NCBI GenBank assembly: GCA_019359695.1
Contig: JAHHGV010000053.1
Location: 1-52,822 of the forward strand
DNA length: 52,822 bases
Reading direction: 5' to 3'
Source of the DNA: Brasilonema angustatum HA4187-MV1
Lineage (GTDB): Bacteria > Cyanobacteriota > Cyanobacteriia > Cyanobacteriales > Nostocaceae
Below are positions 8,677 to 17,117 of the stretch, piece after piece; position 1 is the first letter of the stretch; each line of letters begins with the position of its first letter. The position numbers and the translations under genes are program-made. The notes under the pieces were generated by a model that was given only the letters and a program-made list of their open reading frames with translations, had not been told where the DNA came from and made no database searches.

Positions 8677-9951
8677 GTGTCTGATACAGTCATTAGAGTT
8701 GAAAATCTCAGTAAAAAGTACGTTCTGAGTCACCAGCAGACAGGGGGGAGTGCTAGCTATAATTCTTTACGTGACAAGATCACAGATGGGACAAAGTCTT
8801 TAGGTAAAAAATTACTGAAACCTTCTGCTCAGAAGACATCTAAGCCTACCCGTGAAGAATTTTGGGCGTTGAAGGATGTTTCGTTTGAAATCAAGCAGGG
8901 CGACAGGGTTGGCTTTCTTGGTCGTAACGGTGCAGGAAAATCGACATTATTAAAAGTTTTAAGCCGGATTATAGAGCCGACTAAGGGTAGAATTTCTATT
9001 AAAGGACGTGTCGCAAGTTTATTAGAAGTTGGTACAGGTTTTCACCCAGAGTTAACAGGTCGAGAGAATATCTTTCTCAATGGTGCGATTCTGGGTATGA
9101 GCAAAGTGGAGATTAAACGCAAATTTGATGAAATTGTGGCGTTTGCAGAAATTGAAAAGTTTTTAGACACGCCAGTAAAGCGATATTCATCAGGTATGTA
9201 TGTGCGATTAGCTTTTGCAGTTGCTGCTCACTTGGAACCAGAGATTTTGATTGTAGATGAAGTACTGGCAGTGGGAGATGCACAATTTCAGAAAAAATGC
9301 CTTGGCAAAATGGAAGATGTAGCAGCTCAAGGAGGGAGAACAGTTCTATTCGTCAGCCACAGTATGTCCGCTATTTCTCAACTATGCAGTAGAGTTGTCT
9401 TCCTTGAATCAGGAAAAGTCAATTACGTTGGAGATATACAACAAGGAATTGATTACTATCTTGCCAGTAATTCCTTACAACTATCTAACTCATGGACTGG
9501 TATTGAAGGTGACGAACATCTGAAACTATTCAAAGTTTGTGTGTACCAAGATGAAAATGGTAACTCGGAACTGCAAAATCACAAGGAAATAAGAGTTAGA
9601 TTAGAATACGAGCTTGCTAAAGATATACCTGACCTAATCATCGGAGTCAGTATCCATACAATCCGGAGTGAATTGTTAGCTCATAGTAGAATAGACGACT
9701 GCATTGCGTTTGATTCTAAGTACACTTCTGTAGGGTATCATGTGTCAGAATTAGTGATACCTGGTAACACACTTGCTAATGGCGATTTTCTTGTAAAACT
9801 TGATATAGGAATTCATAATGTGAAACAGATTATAAATAAGGAGCTAAGCTTTTCTGTTGTCAACGTAGAAGGTATTGGTAGGAAGTTCATAACATCAAAA
9901 TGGGATGGCATATTTAGACCTAACTGGAAGTGGATAATTCAGAACCCATAA
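8677..9951 (+). CDS. ABC polysaccharide exporter ATP-binding protein (Wzt-like) with C-terminal substrate domain
   Basis: Energises the permease encoded just upstream. The ATPase domain spans about residues 1-245, with Walker A GRNGAGKST near 82-90, signature YSSGMYVRLAF near 168, Walker B EILIVDEVLAVGD near 190 and the switch His in FVSHSM. The remaining 180 residues form a separate beta-rich region resembling the Wzt carbohydrate-binding domain, which in characterised systems reads the non-reducing end of the finished chain. I chose the GTG at 8677 (VSDTVIRVENLSKKY) because GAGGAG at 8663-8668 lies 8 bases before it. An in-frame GTG at 8668 overlaps that site. The next 118 bp are non-coding. 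Confidence 0.93.
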   Translation: MSDTVIRVENLSKKYVLSHQQTGGSASYNSLRDKITDGTKSLGKKLLKPSAQKTSKPTREEFWALKDVSFEIKQGDRVGFLGRNGAGKSTLLKVLSRIIEPTKGRISIKGRVASLLEVGTGFHPELTGRENIFLNGAILGMSKVEIKRKFDEIVAFAEIEKFLDTPVKRYSSGMYVRLAFAVAAHLEPEILIVDEVLAVGDAQFQKKCLGKMEDVAAQGGRTVLFVSHSMSAISQLCSRVVFLESGKVNYVGDIQQGIDYYLASNSLQLSNSWTGIEGDEHLKLFKVCVYQDENGNSELQNHKEIRVRLEYELAKDIPDLIIGVSIHTIRSELLAHSRIDDCIAFDSKYTSVGYHVSELVIPGNTLANGDFLVKLDIGIHNVKQIINKELSFSVVNVEGIGRKFITSKWDGIFRPNWKWIIQNP

Positions 9952-10069
9952 AGAATTAATGCGCGTCTTTGTTCTCAACTTCATTAAGTTTATCTACACC
10001 TAATTCTTGCCAATAAAAAAAGTAGGTACTGTCATTCACTATTAATTTAGAAGTAGCTCAACAACATCC

Positions 10070-11245
10070 ATGACTCTGACAACCTTAACTCTTACAACCT
10101 TTGAAAAAGCTAAAAGAAAAATTGGTTCACTAAAGAGAAATTTAATCTCGGTCAATCGCTCATTAACAATTCCCTATGAAAAGGCTCTCTTTCTCATGTT
10201 TGAGCAGCCTAAAGTGTATAAGAAAGAGGCGTTGTACTTCCATACGGAGTATCTTCCTTTTAAACAGATTGCGTGTAGAAGTTGGGATCCTTGGATTCTC
10301 AAAGATAAGAATGTCTACAGAATGTTTTTTTTACTAGGCAATAAGTTTGCAGAGCCTTTTTGGGTAGCAGGAAGTATTGGATACTCTATCTCGTATGACT
10401 TAAAGAACTGGATTTATCAAGGAGTTGCTCTCAATATAGATGATAGGTATGAATGGCAAAATGGAAGACTCCTTGCAGGTTCTTGCTACGTAGAAGATGG
10501 TTTATATTACCTATTCTATTCTGCGTCCCCTAAATCTCCAAGGCTTTTTGAAGAGAAAATAGGCTTGGCTATTTCAGAAGATAGTAAAAACTGGTTTAAA
10601 TTGCCTGAGCCTTTAATTGTTGCGGACAATATAAATTATAGTTCTGCAAAAGAACTAAATCCTTTCCTTATGCCAAAGCCAGAGTTTGAACACTGGCACT
10701 TTCGAGATCCCTATCTGTACAAATGTCCTTCTAGCGAGCTTTATTATATAATTTTCTCTGCTTCAGCGGCTTATGGTCATGAAAGTTACAGGGGTTGTGT
10801 CGGAATAGCTGTTTCAGAGCATATTCAAGGACCTTATACTCTTATGGAACCTATTCTCTATCCAAAAGTTGAAGGGACAGATGAAGGTATTTTCTTTGAG
10901 ATAGAAAGACCTCAAATCATCTTTAAAAACAATCAATATTATTTATTTGGATCAGCTTGGTTAGGAACATTAAATCCTAAAGTTATTGACATATATTCAA
11001 AGGCTGGAGCAAACGATTTCTCTTTGTACTGTTATGTTGCAGATAAGTTGACTGGTCCCTATTTGCCTATTTCATCTGTTCCTGTAGTTCCAGGAAGTAA
11101 TAGAACAAAGCTTTATGGTACTAATCTTATGCAAGATGACTCCGAAAATTGGTTTGCCTACGGTTGGTATCCTAATTCTTTTGCTTGTGAAGTAACACCG
11201 AAATACCAAGTGCAATGGGATGAAACGGCTCCAGCAATCAAGTGA
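10070..11245 (+). CDS. GH68-like (levansucrase/beta-fructosidase superfamily) protein
   Basis: A 391-residue protein with the five-bladed beta-propeller features of clan GH-J/GH43-type enzymes, closest by eye to GH68. A candidate nucleophile Asp73 lies in SWDPWIL. EWQNGRLLAGS near 128 resembles the GH68 EWSGSA block. HFRDPYLY holds the transition-state Asp213, FEIERPQ holds the acid/base Glu279, and DKLTGPY near 337 matches the GH68 'LTGPY' element. All three catalytic positions are therefore filled. Unlike secreted levansucrases it shows no signal peptide; the N-terminus is basic and soluble. Sitting between the exporter and glycosyltransferases, it may build or trim part of the surface glycan, or act as a glycosyltransferase-like enzyme. 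Activity is unproven. Confidence 0.7.
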   Translation: MTLTTLTLTTFEKAKRKIGSLKRNLISVNRSLTIPYEKALFLMFEQPKVYKKEALYFHTEYLPFKQIACRSWDPWILKDKNVYRMFFLLGNKFAEPFWVAGSIGYSISYDLKNWIYQGVALNIDDRYEWQNGRLLAGSCYVEDGLYYLFYSASPKSPRLFEEKIGLAISEDSKNWFKLPEPLIVADNINYSSAKELNPFLMPKPEFEHWHFRDPYLYKCPSSELYYIIFSASAAYGHESYRGCVGIAVSEHIQGPYTLMEPILYPKVEGTDEGIFFEIERPQIIFKNNQYYLFGSAWLGTLNPKVIDIYSKAGANDFSLYCYVADKLTGPYLPISSVPVVPGSNRTKLYGTNLMQDDSENWFAYGWYPNSFACEVTPKYQVQWDETAPAIK

Positions 11246-11295
11246 TTATCACGGAAAATTATGTAAGAAAAACTTAGGTTTATATTGGCGATGCT

Positions 11296-12366
11296 ATGAA
11301 GTTAAAACTTTCACAAGTTCCCATGAAGTCGAAACTACCTCAAAAGATTGAATACCCTCAGATTGAACCTATACCTGAAGGTACACACCGTCCTTTGTGG
11401 TCAGTGATGATTCCAACTTACAACTGTGCTAACTATCTCGCTCAGACTCTTGAGAGTGTTCTGTCCCAAGATCCCGGACTAAAACACATGCAAATAGAGG
11501 TTGTCGATGATTGCTCAACTAAAGATGACCCAGAAGCAGTAGTAAGAGAAATTGGTAAAGGGCGTGTATCTTTCTATCGTCAACCTCAAAATGTAGGTGC
11601 AATTCGTAACTTCAATACCTGTATTCAGCGTAGTGTAGGACAGTTTGTTCACATTCTTCATGGTGATGATTTTATTGCACCAGACTTTTATTCATCCTAT
11701 GCAGAACTTTTGCAATCACATCCAGACGCTACCTTAATAATTAGCCCTTCAATTTCTGTTGATGAAAAGAATCAGCATATCCACACTGAGTCACCACTTC
11801 CAAACATAGATGGAAGAATAACAGACTTTCCAACAATTCAGGCTGTGAGAAATGCGATTCATACGCCTACTGTGATTGTACCTCGCAAAGTTTATGAGCA
11901 GATTGGCGGTTTCTATCTGCCACTGAGCCATACTGCTGATTGGGAAATGTGGTTCAGAGCAGGTCTGTATGGCAAGGCGGTTACCCTAGATAGGCAAGTT
12001 GCTTATTATCGTGTTCATTCAGGAAGTGATACAAGCCGACTGGCGCTTACAGGTAAAAATATTTGGGAGGGCAAATACACAGTTGATATGTGTATGCATC
12101 AATTACCTGAAAAAAATCGTACAGAGATTGAAAAAAATAAATATTCTCACATAGCAGAGCTAGCTCGTTACTTCTATGAAGAGTTAGCAAAGAGAAAAAT
12201 ATGGAAAGGTAGCTTAATTCATGCAGGTTGGAATTTAAAACTATCTCCTCGTAAATCTGCTATGAAAGTCTATTTCAAGGCTTTGGCTCGGTATGTGTTG
12301 TACGGAATTTTTAAATTTGAAGTGCCATTAATTAAACTTAAAAAAGATATCTCTAGTCCTACTTAG
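11296..12366 (+). CDS. Glycosyltransferase family 2
   Basis: A 356-residue inverting GT-A enzyme. WSVMIPTYNCANYLAQTLESVL near residue 35 is the family N-terminal motif, IEVVDDCST near 70 starts the nucleotide-sugar site, and LHGDDFI near 120 is the DxD-equivalent metal motif. TADWEMWFRAG near 217 corresponds to the acceptor-side ED/DW region. The last 80 residues are basic and may touch the membrane. It sits 50 bases after the GH68-like gene and 32 before the next glycosyltransferase. Donor and acceptor sugars are unknown; rhamnose and galactofuranose are candidates given the precursor genes nearby. Confidence 0.9.
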   Translation: MKLKLSQVPMKSKLPQKIEYPQIEPIPEGTHRPLWSVMIPTYNCANYLAQTLESVLSQDPGLKHMQIEVVDDCSTKDDPEAVVREIGKGRVSFYRQPQNVGAIRNFNTCIQRSVGQFVHILHGDDFIAPDFYSSYAELLQSHPDATLIISPSISVDEKNQHIHTESPLPNIDGRITDFPTIQAVRNAIHTPTVIVPRKVYEQIGGFYLPLSHTADWEMWFRAGLYGKAVTLDRQVAYYRVHSGSDTSRLALTGKNIWEGKYTVDMCMHQLPEKNRTEIEKNKYSHIAELARYFYEELAKRKIWKGSLIHAGWNLKLSPRKSAMKVYFKALARYVLYGIFKFEVPLIKLKKDISSPT

Positions 12367-12398
12367 ATGAATTGAAATATACTAACTATCCCTAACCT

Positions 12399-13679
12399 AT
12401 GAAAATAGCTATTGTTAGCAAGTCAGATAGAAATGGAGGTGGAGCAAGTAGAGTTGCTGAAGATCTTGCAACCTGGTTAAATGATGCAGGTCACCCAACT
12501 GACCATTTGATTGCCTTTAACTTCAAAGAACCTCTTTCATTCCAGCGCAGTCTCTACGCACAACGTATTAGATTCAAGGTTTGTAAAAAAATTCATGAAA
12601 AGACGAAGGAATACGGTTTCCCTGAGTTGTTTCCTGTTGAATACTGGTTTAACTTAAGCAGAATTCTCGATAATTACGATGTTGTCCATTTTCATGATTT
12701 ATATACTGCCATATCTCCGCTCACTCTCGCTCTAACTTCTCGACGCAAACCCACTTTTTTCACGGTACATGACTGTTCTCCATTTACTGGTGGCTGTGTG
12801 TACCCAATGGGGTGTGATAAATTTACTAGCGATTGTCATAAGTGTCCTCAATTACCTGAGGGGAAAAATAAAGAGAAAATACCTGATCATACAAGAGAAA
12901 TTCAGACAATTAAACGATGGATTGCGAGTAAATTCAATATTCGCTACATATTTCCAAGTCATTGGATGCTTCAAGAGGCTCAACAGGCTCTTAAATTTAA
13001 AATTTCACCTGTTGTTATTCCAAATGGTCTTAATTTGCAATGTTTTCCTTCTGTGAAAAAGGTTGATGCAAAAAATAGTTTAGGTATTCCAGAACACCGC
13101 AAAGTAGTTGTTATTTCAGCACACGGTCTGTTTGATCCCCGTAAGGGCGTAAAGTATGCAATTACAGCCCTTCAAAGTGTGCGCGATTTGTCTCCAATAG
13201 TTCTAGCTGTAGGACATTGTAACGATGAGTTGAGGCAGGCATTGGAGGGAGTTGAGGTCAGAGAAATGGGTTTTATTTCAGACCCTAACTTTTTGGCTCA
13301 AGTTTACTCTGCAACAGACGTTATGCTTTTCTGTACCCTTGCTGATAACCTGCCACTTACTGTTCTTGAAGCAATGGCCGCATCTACTCCAGTCATTGGT
13401 TTTTCCACAGGGGGTGTTCCAGAGATGATCCAGACTGGACGCAACGGTATCCTAGTTGAACCTACTAACCAACAGGCACTAAACCAAGCTCTGCGCCAAG
13501 CATTGCTGTCCAGTGATTTAGAAGCAATGGGTCAGCAGGCAAGAAGAGATGTTGAAAATTACTTTTCAAGGGCTGTATGTGTTGAGAAGCATCTGCAACT
13601 CTATCAGAATTTTGAGCATTCATTGTCGAAAATTGACCTACAGTCTGTTGTACCGACTGAACCTGCAATAAACAGATAA
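12399..13679 (+). CDS. Glycosyltransferase family 4 (WcaC-like)
   Basis: A 426-residue retaining GT-B enzyme. The N-terminus MKIAIVSKSDRNGGGASRVA carries the glycine-rich acceptor-domain loop. A cysteine-rich segment FTVHDCSPFTGGCVYPMGC followed by CHKCPQLPEG (residues 123-153) is characteristic of colanic-acid WcaC-type enzymes and could bind a metal. The C-terminal donor domain begins near residue 225 (VVVISAHGLFDPRKGVKYAI) and has the E-x7-E motif in LEAMAASTPVIGFSTGGVPEM near 325. It probably adds one sugar of the polysaccharide repeat unit in the cytoplasm. Confidence 0.9.
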   Translation: MKIAIVSKSDRNGGGASRVAEDLATWLNDAGHPTDHLIAFNFKEPLSFQRSLYAQRIRFKVCKKIHEKTKEYGFPELFPVEYWFNLSRILDNYDVVHFHDLYTAISPLTLALTSRRKPTFFTVHDCSPFTGGCVYPMGCDKFTSDCHKCPQLPEGKNKEKIPDHTREIQTIKRWIASKFNIRYIFPSHWMLQEAQQALKFKISPVVIPNGLNLQCFPSVKKVDAKNSLGIPEHRKVVVISAHGLFDPRKGVKYAITALQSVRDLSPIVLAVGHCNDELRQALEGVEVREMGFISDPNFLAQVYSATDVMLFCTLADNLPLTVLEAMAASTPVIGFSTGGVPEMIQTGRNGILVEPTNQQALNQALRQALLSSDLEAMGQQARRDVENYFSRAVCVEKHLQLYQNFEHSLSKIDLQSVVPTEPAINR

Positions 13680-13731
13680 GTCAAGTCTTGGGCTTTTTGT
13701 TGAATCCCCTAACAACATTGGTGGAATCTTA

Positions 13732-15783
13732 ATGAAAGACATAGTTTATTCTTTTGACGTATTTGACACATCCCTGGTTCGGATTTGGGCTAGACCAACC
13801 CACCTCTTCTTGGAAGTAGGCAATCAACTACAAAAAGACAATTTGATTCAGGTTTCGCCAGAATCTTGGTGTCACCTAAGAATAGAGGCTGAAATAACTG
13901 CAAGAAAGACTGCATTAACTGATGAAGTAACACTAAAAGAAATATATACACATCTTGCTCCTTCCTTAAACTGGTCAACCGATGAAGTGGAAAAGGCAAA
14001 ACAGAAGGAGATAGAAATTGAGCTATTGAGTTTACGTCCAGTACCAGCAACTCAAAAGAAAATTCAATCGCTCCAGCAAGCAAACCAACAAGTAATCTTT
14101 ATTTCAGATAACTATCTTTCTGAAGAAGTTATTCGGACTTTCTTGAAAGAAAACAATGTCTGGACACCGGGCAGTACTTTGTATGTTTCATCAGAGGTAG
14201 GGGTTCAGAAAGAATCTGGCAAGTTATTTCAACACTGTTTGGTAGAAGAATCGCTCAAACCATCTCAGTTGTCTCATGTTGGAGATAACCAACACGCAGA
14301 TGTCAAAGTTCCTAGAAAACTTGGTATTCCATTTGAATTTTTTACTCAAACCCACCTCAATCGATACGAGGAACGAATAGCGGACAGCACTGGGCTGCCG
14401 TTAAAATTTAGATCTCTCCTAGCTGGGGCTACCAGACTTACCCGTTTGCAGTCTCAAGAAACGAGTCTTGATAAACAAGTTATTTGGGACACGACAGCGA
14501 GTGCGATCGCTCCGATCTTATTCGGTTTCGTTCACTGGTGCTTAGTAGAAGCGCAAAAAAAAGGAATTCAAAGACTATACTTTGTCGCCAGAGATGGGCA
14601 AATATTGCAAAAAATTGCTCAAGTTATCTGCCGGAATTGGGGATTTAAAATCGACTGCCGCTACTTATACGGTTCTCGTCAAGCATGGCATTTGCCTGCT
14701 ATCCAAGAGATTGGCGAAGCCGAGCTTGACTGGATTTTGTTTGGCACTGAGGCTGGCAGTCAGTTTTATTCAATTCGTTCTATTTGTGACCGGGTTAACA
14801 TATCACCGGATCAAATTAAAGATATCTTGAGTCTCTATGATTTTCCAGCAACAAAATGGGATCTGAATCTTCAGCAACACGAACGTGAATTACTAAAGCA
14901 GATTTTCACTCACAAGGAGGTTACTGAAGTTATCATCTCAACTGTAGCGACCTATCGTAAGAAGGCGATTGGCTACTTCCGTCAGGAAGGAATAGGCGAT
15001 GAAGTTCCCTTTGGTTTGGTGGATGTTGGCTGGACTGGACGCATACAACGCTCTTTTAGTAGATTACTTGACATTGGTGGTCTGTATCCAGAATCAGGCG
15101 TTTTTGGTTTTTACTTTGCCTTTCAACATCGGGTTAAGCCATTTCAAAATGATCGTTTACAGGCTTATTTCTATGATGTATGTGCACCGCGTGCTCGCGA
15201 TTTTATCTCCAAGTACACTTGCTTGTTTGAGCTTTTCCTTACGGCGGATCATGGTAGCACAATGAGCTACGAGCGATGTGGTGAGCAGTATATTCCCGTA
15301 CTTCGTTCCCCAAAAAATGAACAAGCGATTAATTGGGGATTATATGTCATGCAAGACGCTGCTGTTGAATTTGCAGAGCAAATTACAACACACCTGAGTG
15401 AGCAAGAATGTACAACTGATCTTTTACTGCAGGGAACTGAAATTTTAGCAAAAGAAATTGTCCTCAATCCTTCCCCTCACGAAGCCCAAGTGTTTGGCTC
15501 CTTCGCAATCTCTTCAGATCAAACTGAAAATGCCTTCTATGAAATAGCACCCATTTACAGCTTAGCCGACTGGTGGAGACTACTGCTTTATGATAGGCAA
15601 CCACATCATGTAGATGTATGGTTTCCTGCGTCAGTTGCCAGAAGTAACGCCATTGTAAGAAAAATCTACAAATTGAGTAACAATAGCAACAACAGAATAA
15701 TCCTTACAATTCGGAAAATTTTGGGCAAATTTAAACGTTTTTTCCTAAAAAAAATAAAACTACTTAATATTAGCTTTCAATAA
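13732..15783 (+). CDS. HAD-superfamily protein of the COG5610 type, two-domain
   Basis: A 683-residue protein. Residues 1-210 form a HAD-type domain: motif I YSFDVFDTSLV with Asp9 and Asp12, motif II in VIFISDNYLS near 121, and the acidic motif HVGDNQHADVK near 185. A second domain from about residue 250 contains RLYFVARDGQILQKIA and VDVGWTGRIQRSF, signatures seen in the uncharacterised C-terminal half of this family. Relatives occur in polysaccharide loci beside glycosyltransferases, but their reaction is, to my knowledge, not settled. The C-terminus is very basic (KRFFLKKIKL), suggesting membrane contact. It lies between a GT4 gene and the UDP-galactopyranose mutase gene. I infer a role in glycan assembly without a defined reaction. 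Confidence 0.75.
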   Translation: MKDIVYSFDVFDTSLVRIWARPTHLFLEVGNQLQKDNLIQVSPESWCHLRIEAEITARKTALTDEVTLKEIYTHLAPSLNWSTDEVEKAKQKEIEIELLSLRPVPATQKKIQSLQQANQQVIFISDNYLSEEVIRTFLKENNVWTPGSTLYVSSEVGVQKESGKLFQHCLVEESLKPSQLSHVGDNQHADVKVPRKLGIPFEFFTQTHLNRYEERIADSTGLPLKFRSLLAGATRLTRLQSQETSLDKQVIWDTTASAIAPILFGFVHWCLVEAQKKGIQRLYFVARDGQILQKIAQVICRNWGFKIDCRYLYGSRQAWHLPAIQEIGEAELDWILFGTEAGSQFYSIRSICDRVNISPDQIKDILSLYDFPATKWDLNLQQHERELLKQIFTHKEVTEVIISTVATYRKKAIGYFRQEGIGDEVPFGLVDVGWTGRIQRSFSRLLDIGGLYPESGVFGFYFAFQHRVKPFQNDRLQAYFYDVCAPRARDFISKYTCLFELFLTADHGSTMSYERCGEQYIPVLRSPKNEQAINWGLYVMQDAAVEFAEQITTHLSEQECTTDLLLQGTEILAKEIVLNPSPHEAQVFGSFAISSDQTENAFYEIAPIYSLADWWRLLLYDRQPHHVDVWFPASVARSNAIVRKIYKLSNNSNNRIILTIRKILGKFKRFFLKKIKLLNISFQ

Positions 15784-15844
15784 AGCTAAAGCAGTAATGA
15801 AGTTTCAAACCCCAAATTACATCAAGCAAGGATAGATAAATCAC

Positions 15845-16972
15845 ATGAAATTTGACTGGCTAATCATAGGCGCTGGATATTCAGCCTGCGTAATAGCTGA
15901 GCGAGTTGCTAATGAACTAGGACAAAGAGTACTAATTGTAGAAAAACGGGATCACATTGGCGGTAATGCCTACGATTACTACAACGAGCATGGCATCCTA
16001 GTTCACAAATACGGGCCCCATATCTTTCACACAAAATCTAAAAAAGTTTGGGATTATTTGTCTCAATTTACTGAGTGGAGACATTACTATCACCATGTGC
16101 TGGGAGTTGTGGAAGGGAAGAAAGTTCCCATCCCTTTTAATCTCAATTCCCTTTACGCTCTTTTTCCGCCAAAATATGCAGAAAAGCTGGAGAATTTGCT
16201 TTTAGAAAACTTCGGTTTTGGGGTTAAAGTACCCATTTTAAAACTGCGTGAAAGTGCTAGTGGTGATCTCACCTTCCTAGCTGAATACATCTATGAAAAT
16301 GTTTTCCTCCGCTACACGATGAAGCAGTGGGGTGTGAAACCAGAGGAACTAGATCGGGGAGTCACAGGACGTGTTCCAGTTTATATCAGCCGAGATAACC
16401 GTTATTTTCAAGACCCCTACCAAGCAATGCCCAAGCTTGGCTACACCGAAATGTTCCGCAAAATGCTGGCTAACCCCAACATTAAGGTAATGCTGAACAC
16501 AGATTACCGCGAGATTATTAACGACGTTAAGTTTGATCGGATACTTTGCACCGGACCAATTGATACCTTCTTCGATTATATGTATGGCGAATTGCCTTAT
16601 CGCAGCCTACGCTTTCACTTCGAGACTTTGGATCAAGAGCAGTATCAAGAGGTTGGTACAGTCAACTACCCCAACGACTACGATATTACCCGCATTACAG
16701 AGCAGAAGTATTTGTCAGGACAAACCTCACCCAAAACCACCTTGGTGATGGAATATCCCCAAGCTTATGTACCAGGGAAAAACGACCCTTATTACCCTAT
16801 CCTCAATGAGGAGAACCGTGAGCGTCTTGAGCTTTATCTCAAGGAAGTAGAGAAACTCAGCGGTTCAGTACTTTTTGCCGGACGACTTGCAGATTACAAG
16901 TATTACGATATGGATCACGCAGTCCTGCGAGCACTTGGTGTATTTGAGAAAGAGATAGCAACCTCCGCGTAG
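15845..16972 (+). CDS. glf: UDP-galactopyranose mutase
   Basis: Flavoenzyme that interconverts UDP-galactopyranose and UDP-galactofuranose, the donor for galactofuranose residues. The FAD-binding Rossmann motif IIGAGYSACVIAERVA is at residues 7-22, followed by EKRDHIGGNAYDYYNEHG. The substrate-binding region shows GPHIFHTKSKKVWDY near 58-72 and FLRYTMKQWGVKPEEL near 157-172, with the conserved Trp and Arg. The C-terminal GRLADYKYYDMDHAVLRAL matches the family. Length (375) is normal. The next gene is a galactofuranosyltransferase-like protein, so the polysaccharide very probably contains galactofuranose. Confidence 0.96.
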   Translation: MKFDWLIIGAGYSACVIAERVANELGQRVLIVEKRDHIGGNAYDYYNEHGILVHKYGPHIFHTKSKKVWDYLSQFTEWRHYYHHVLGVVEGKKVPIPFNLNSLYALFPPKYAEKLENLLLENFGFGVKVPILKLRESASGDLTFLAEYIYENVFLRYTMKQWGVKPEELDRGVTGRVPVYISRDNRYFQDPYQAMPKLGYTEMFRKMLANPNIKVMLNTDYREIINDVKFDRILCTGPIDTFFDYMYGELPYRSLRFHFETLDQEQYQEVGTVNYPNDYDITRITEQKYLSGQTSPKTTLVMEYPQAYVPGKNDPYYPILNEENRERLELYLKEVEKLSGSVLFAGRLADYKYYDMDHAVLRALGVFEKEIATSA

Positions 16973-17117
16973 AAATGAAAAGTCACATCTGAAGAAACAA
17001 GGTCATAAGCTTCTATGATTTTTGGAAAGCCAAGATTTGTAAGTTAAAAATAGCGACAAATGGCTGAGCCAGAACTTTATTTAATCTGGGTACAGCATCT
17101 ACCAAAAAAGATGAGAT

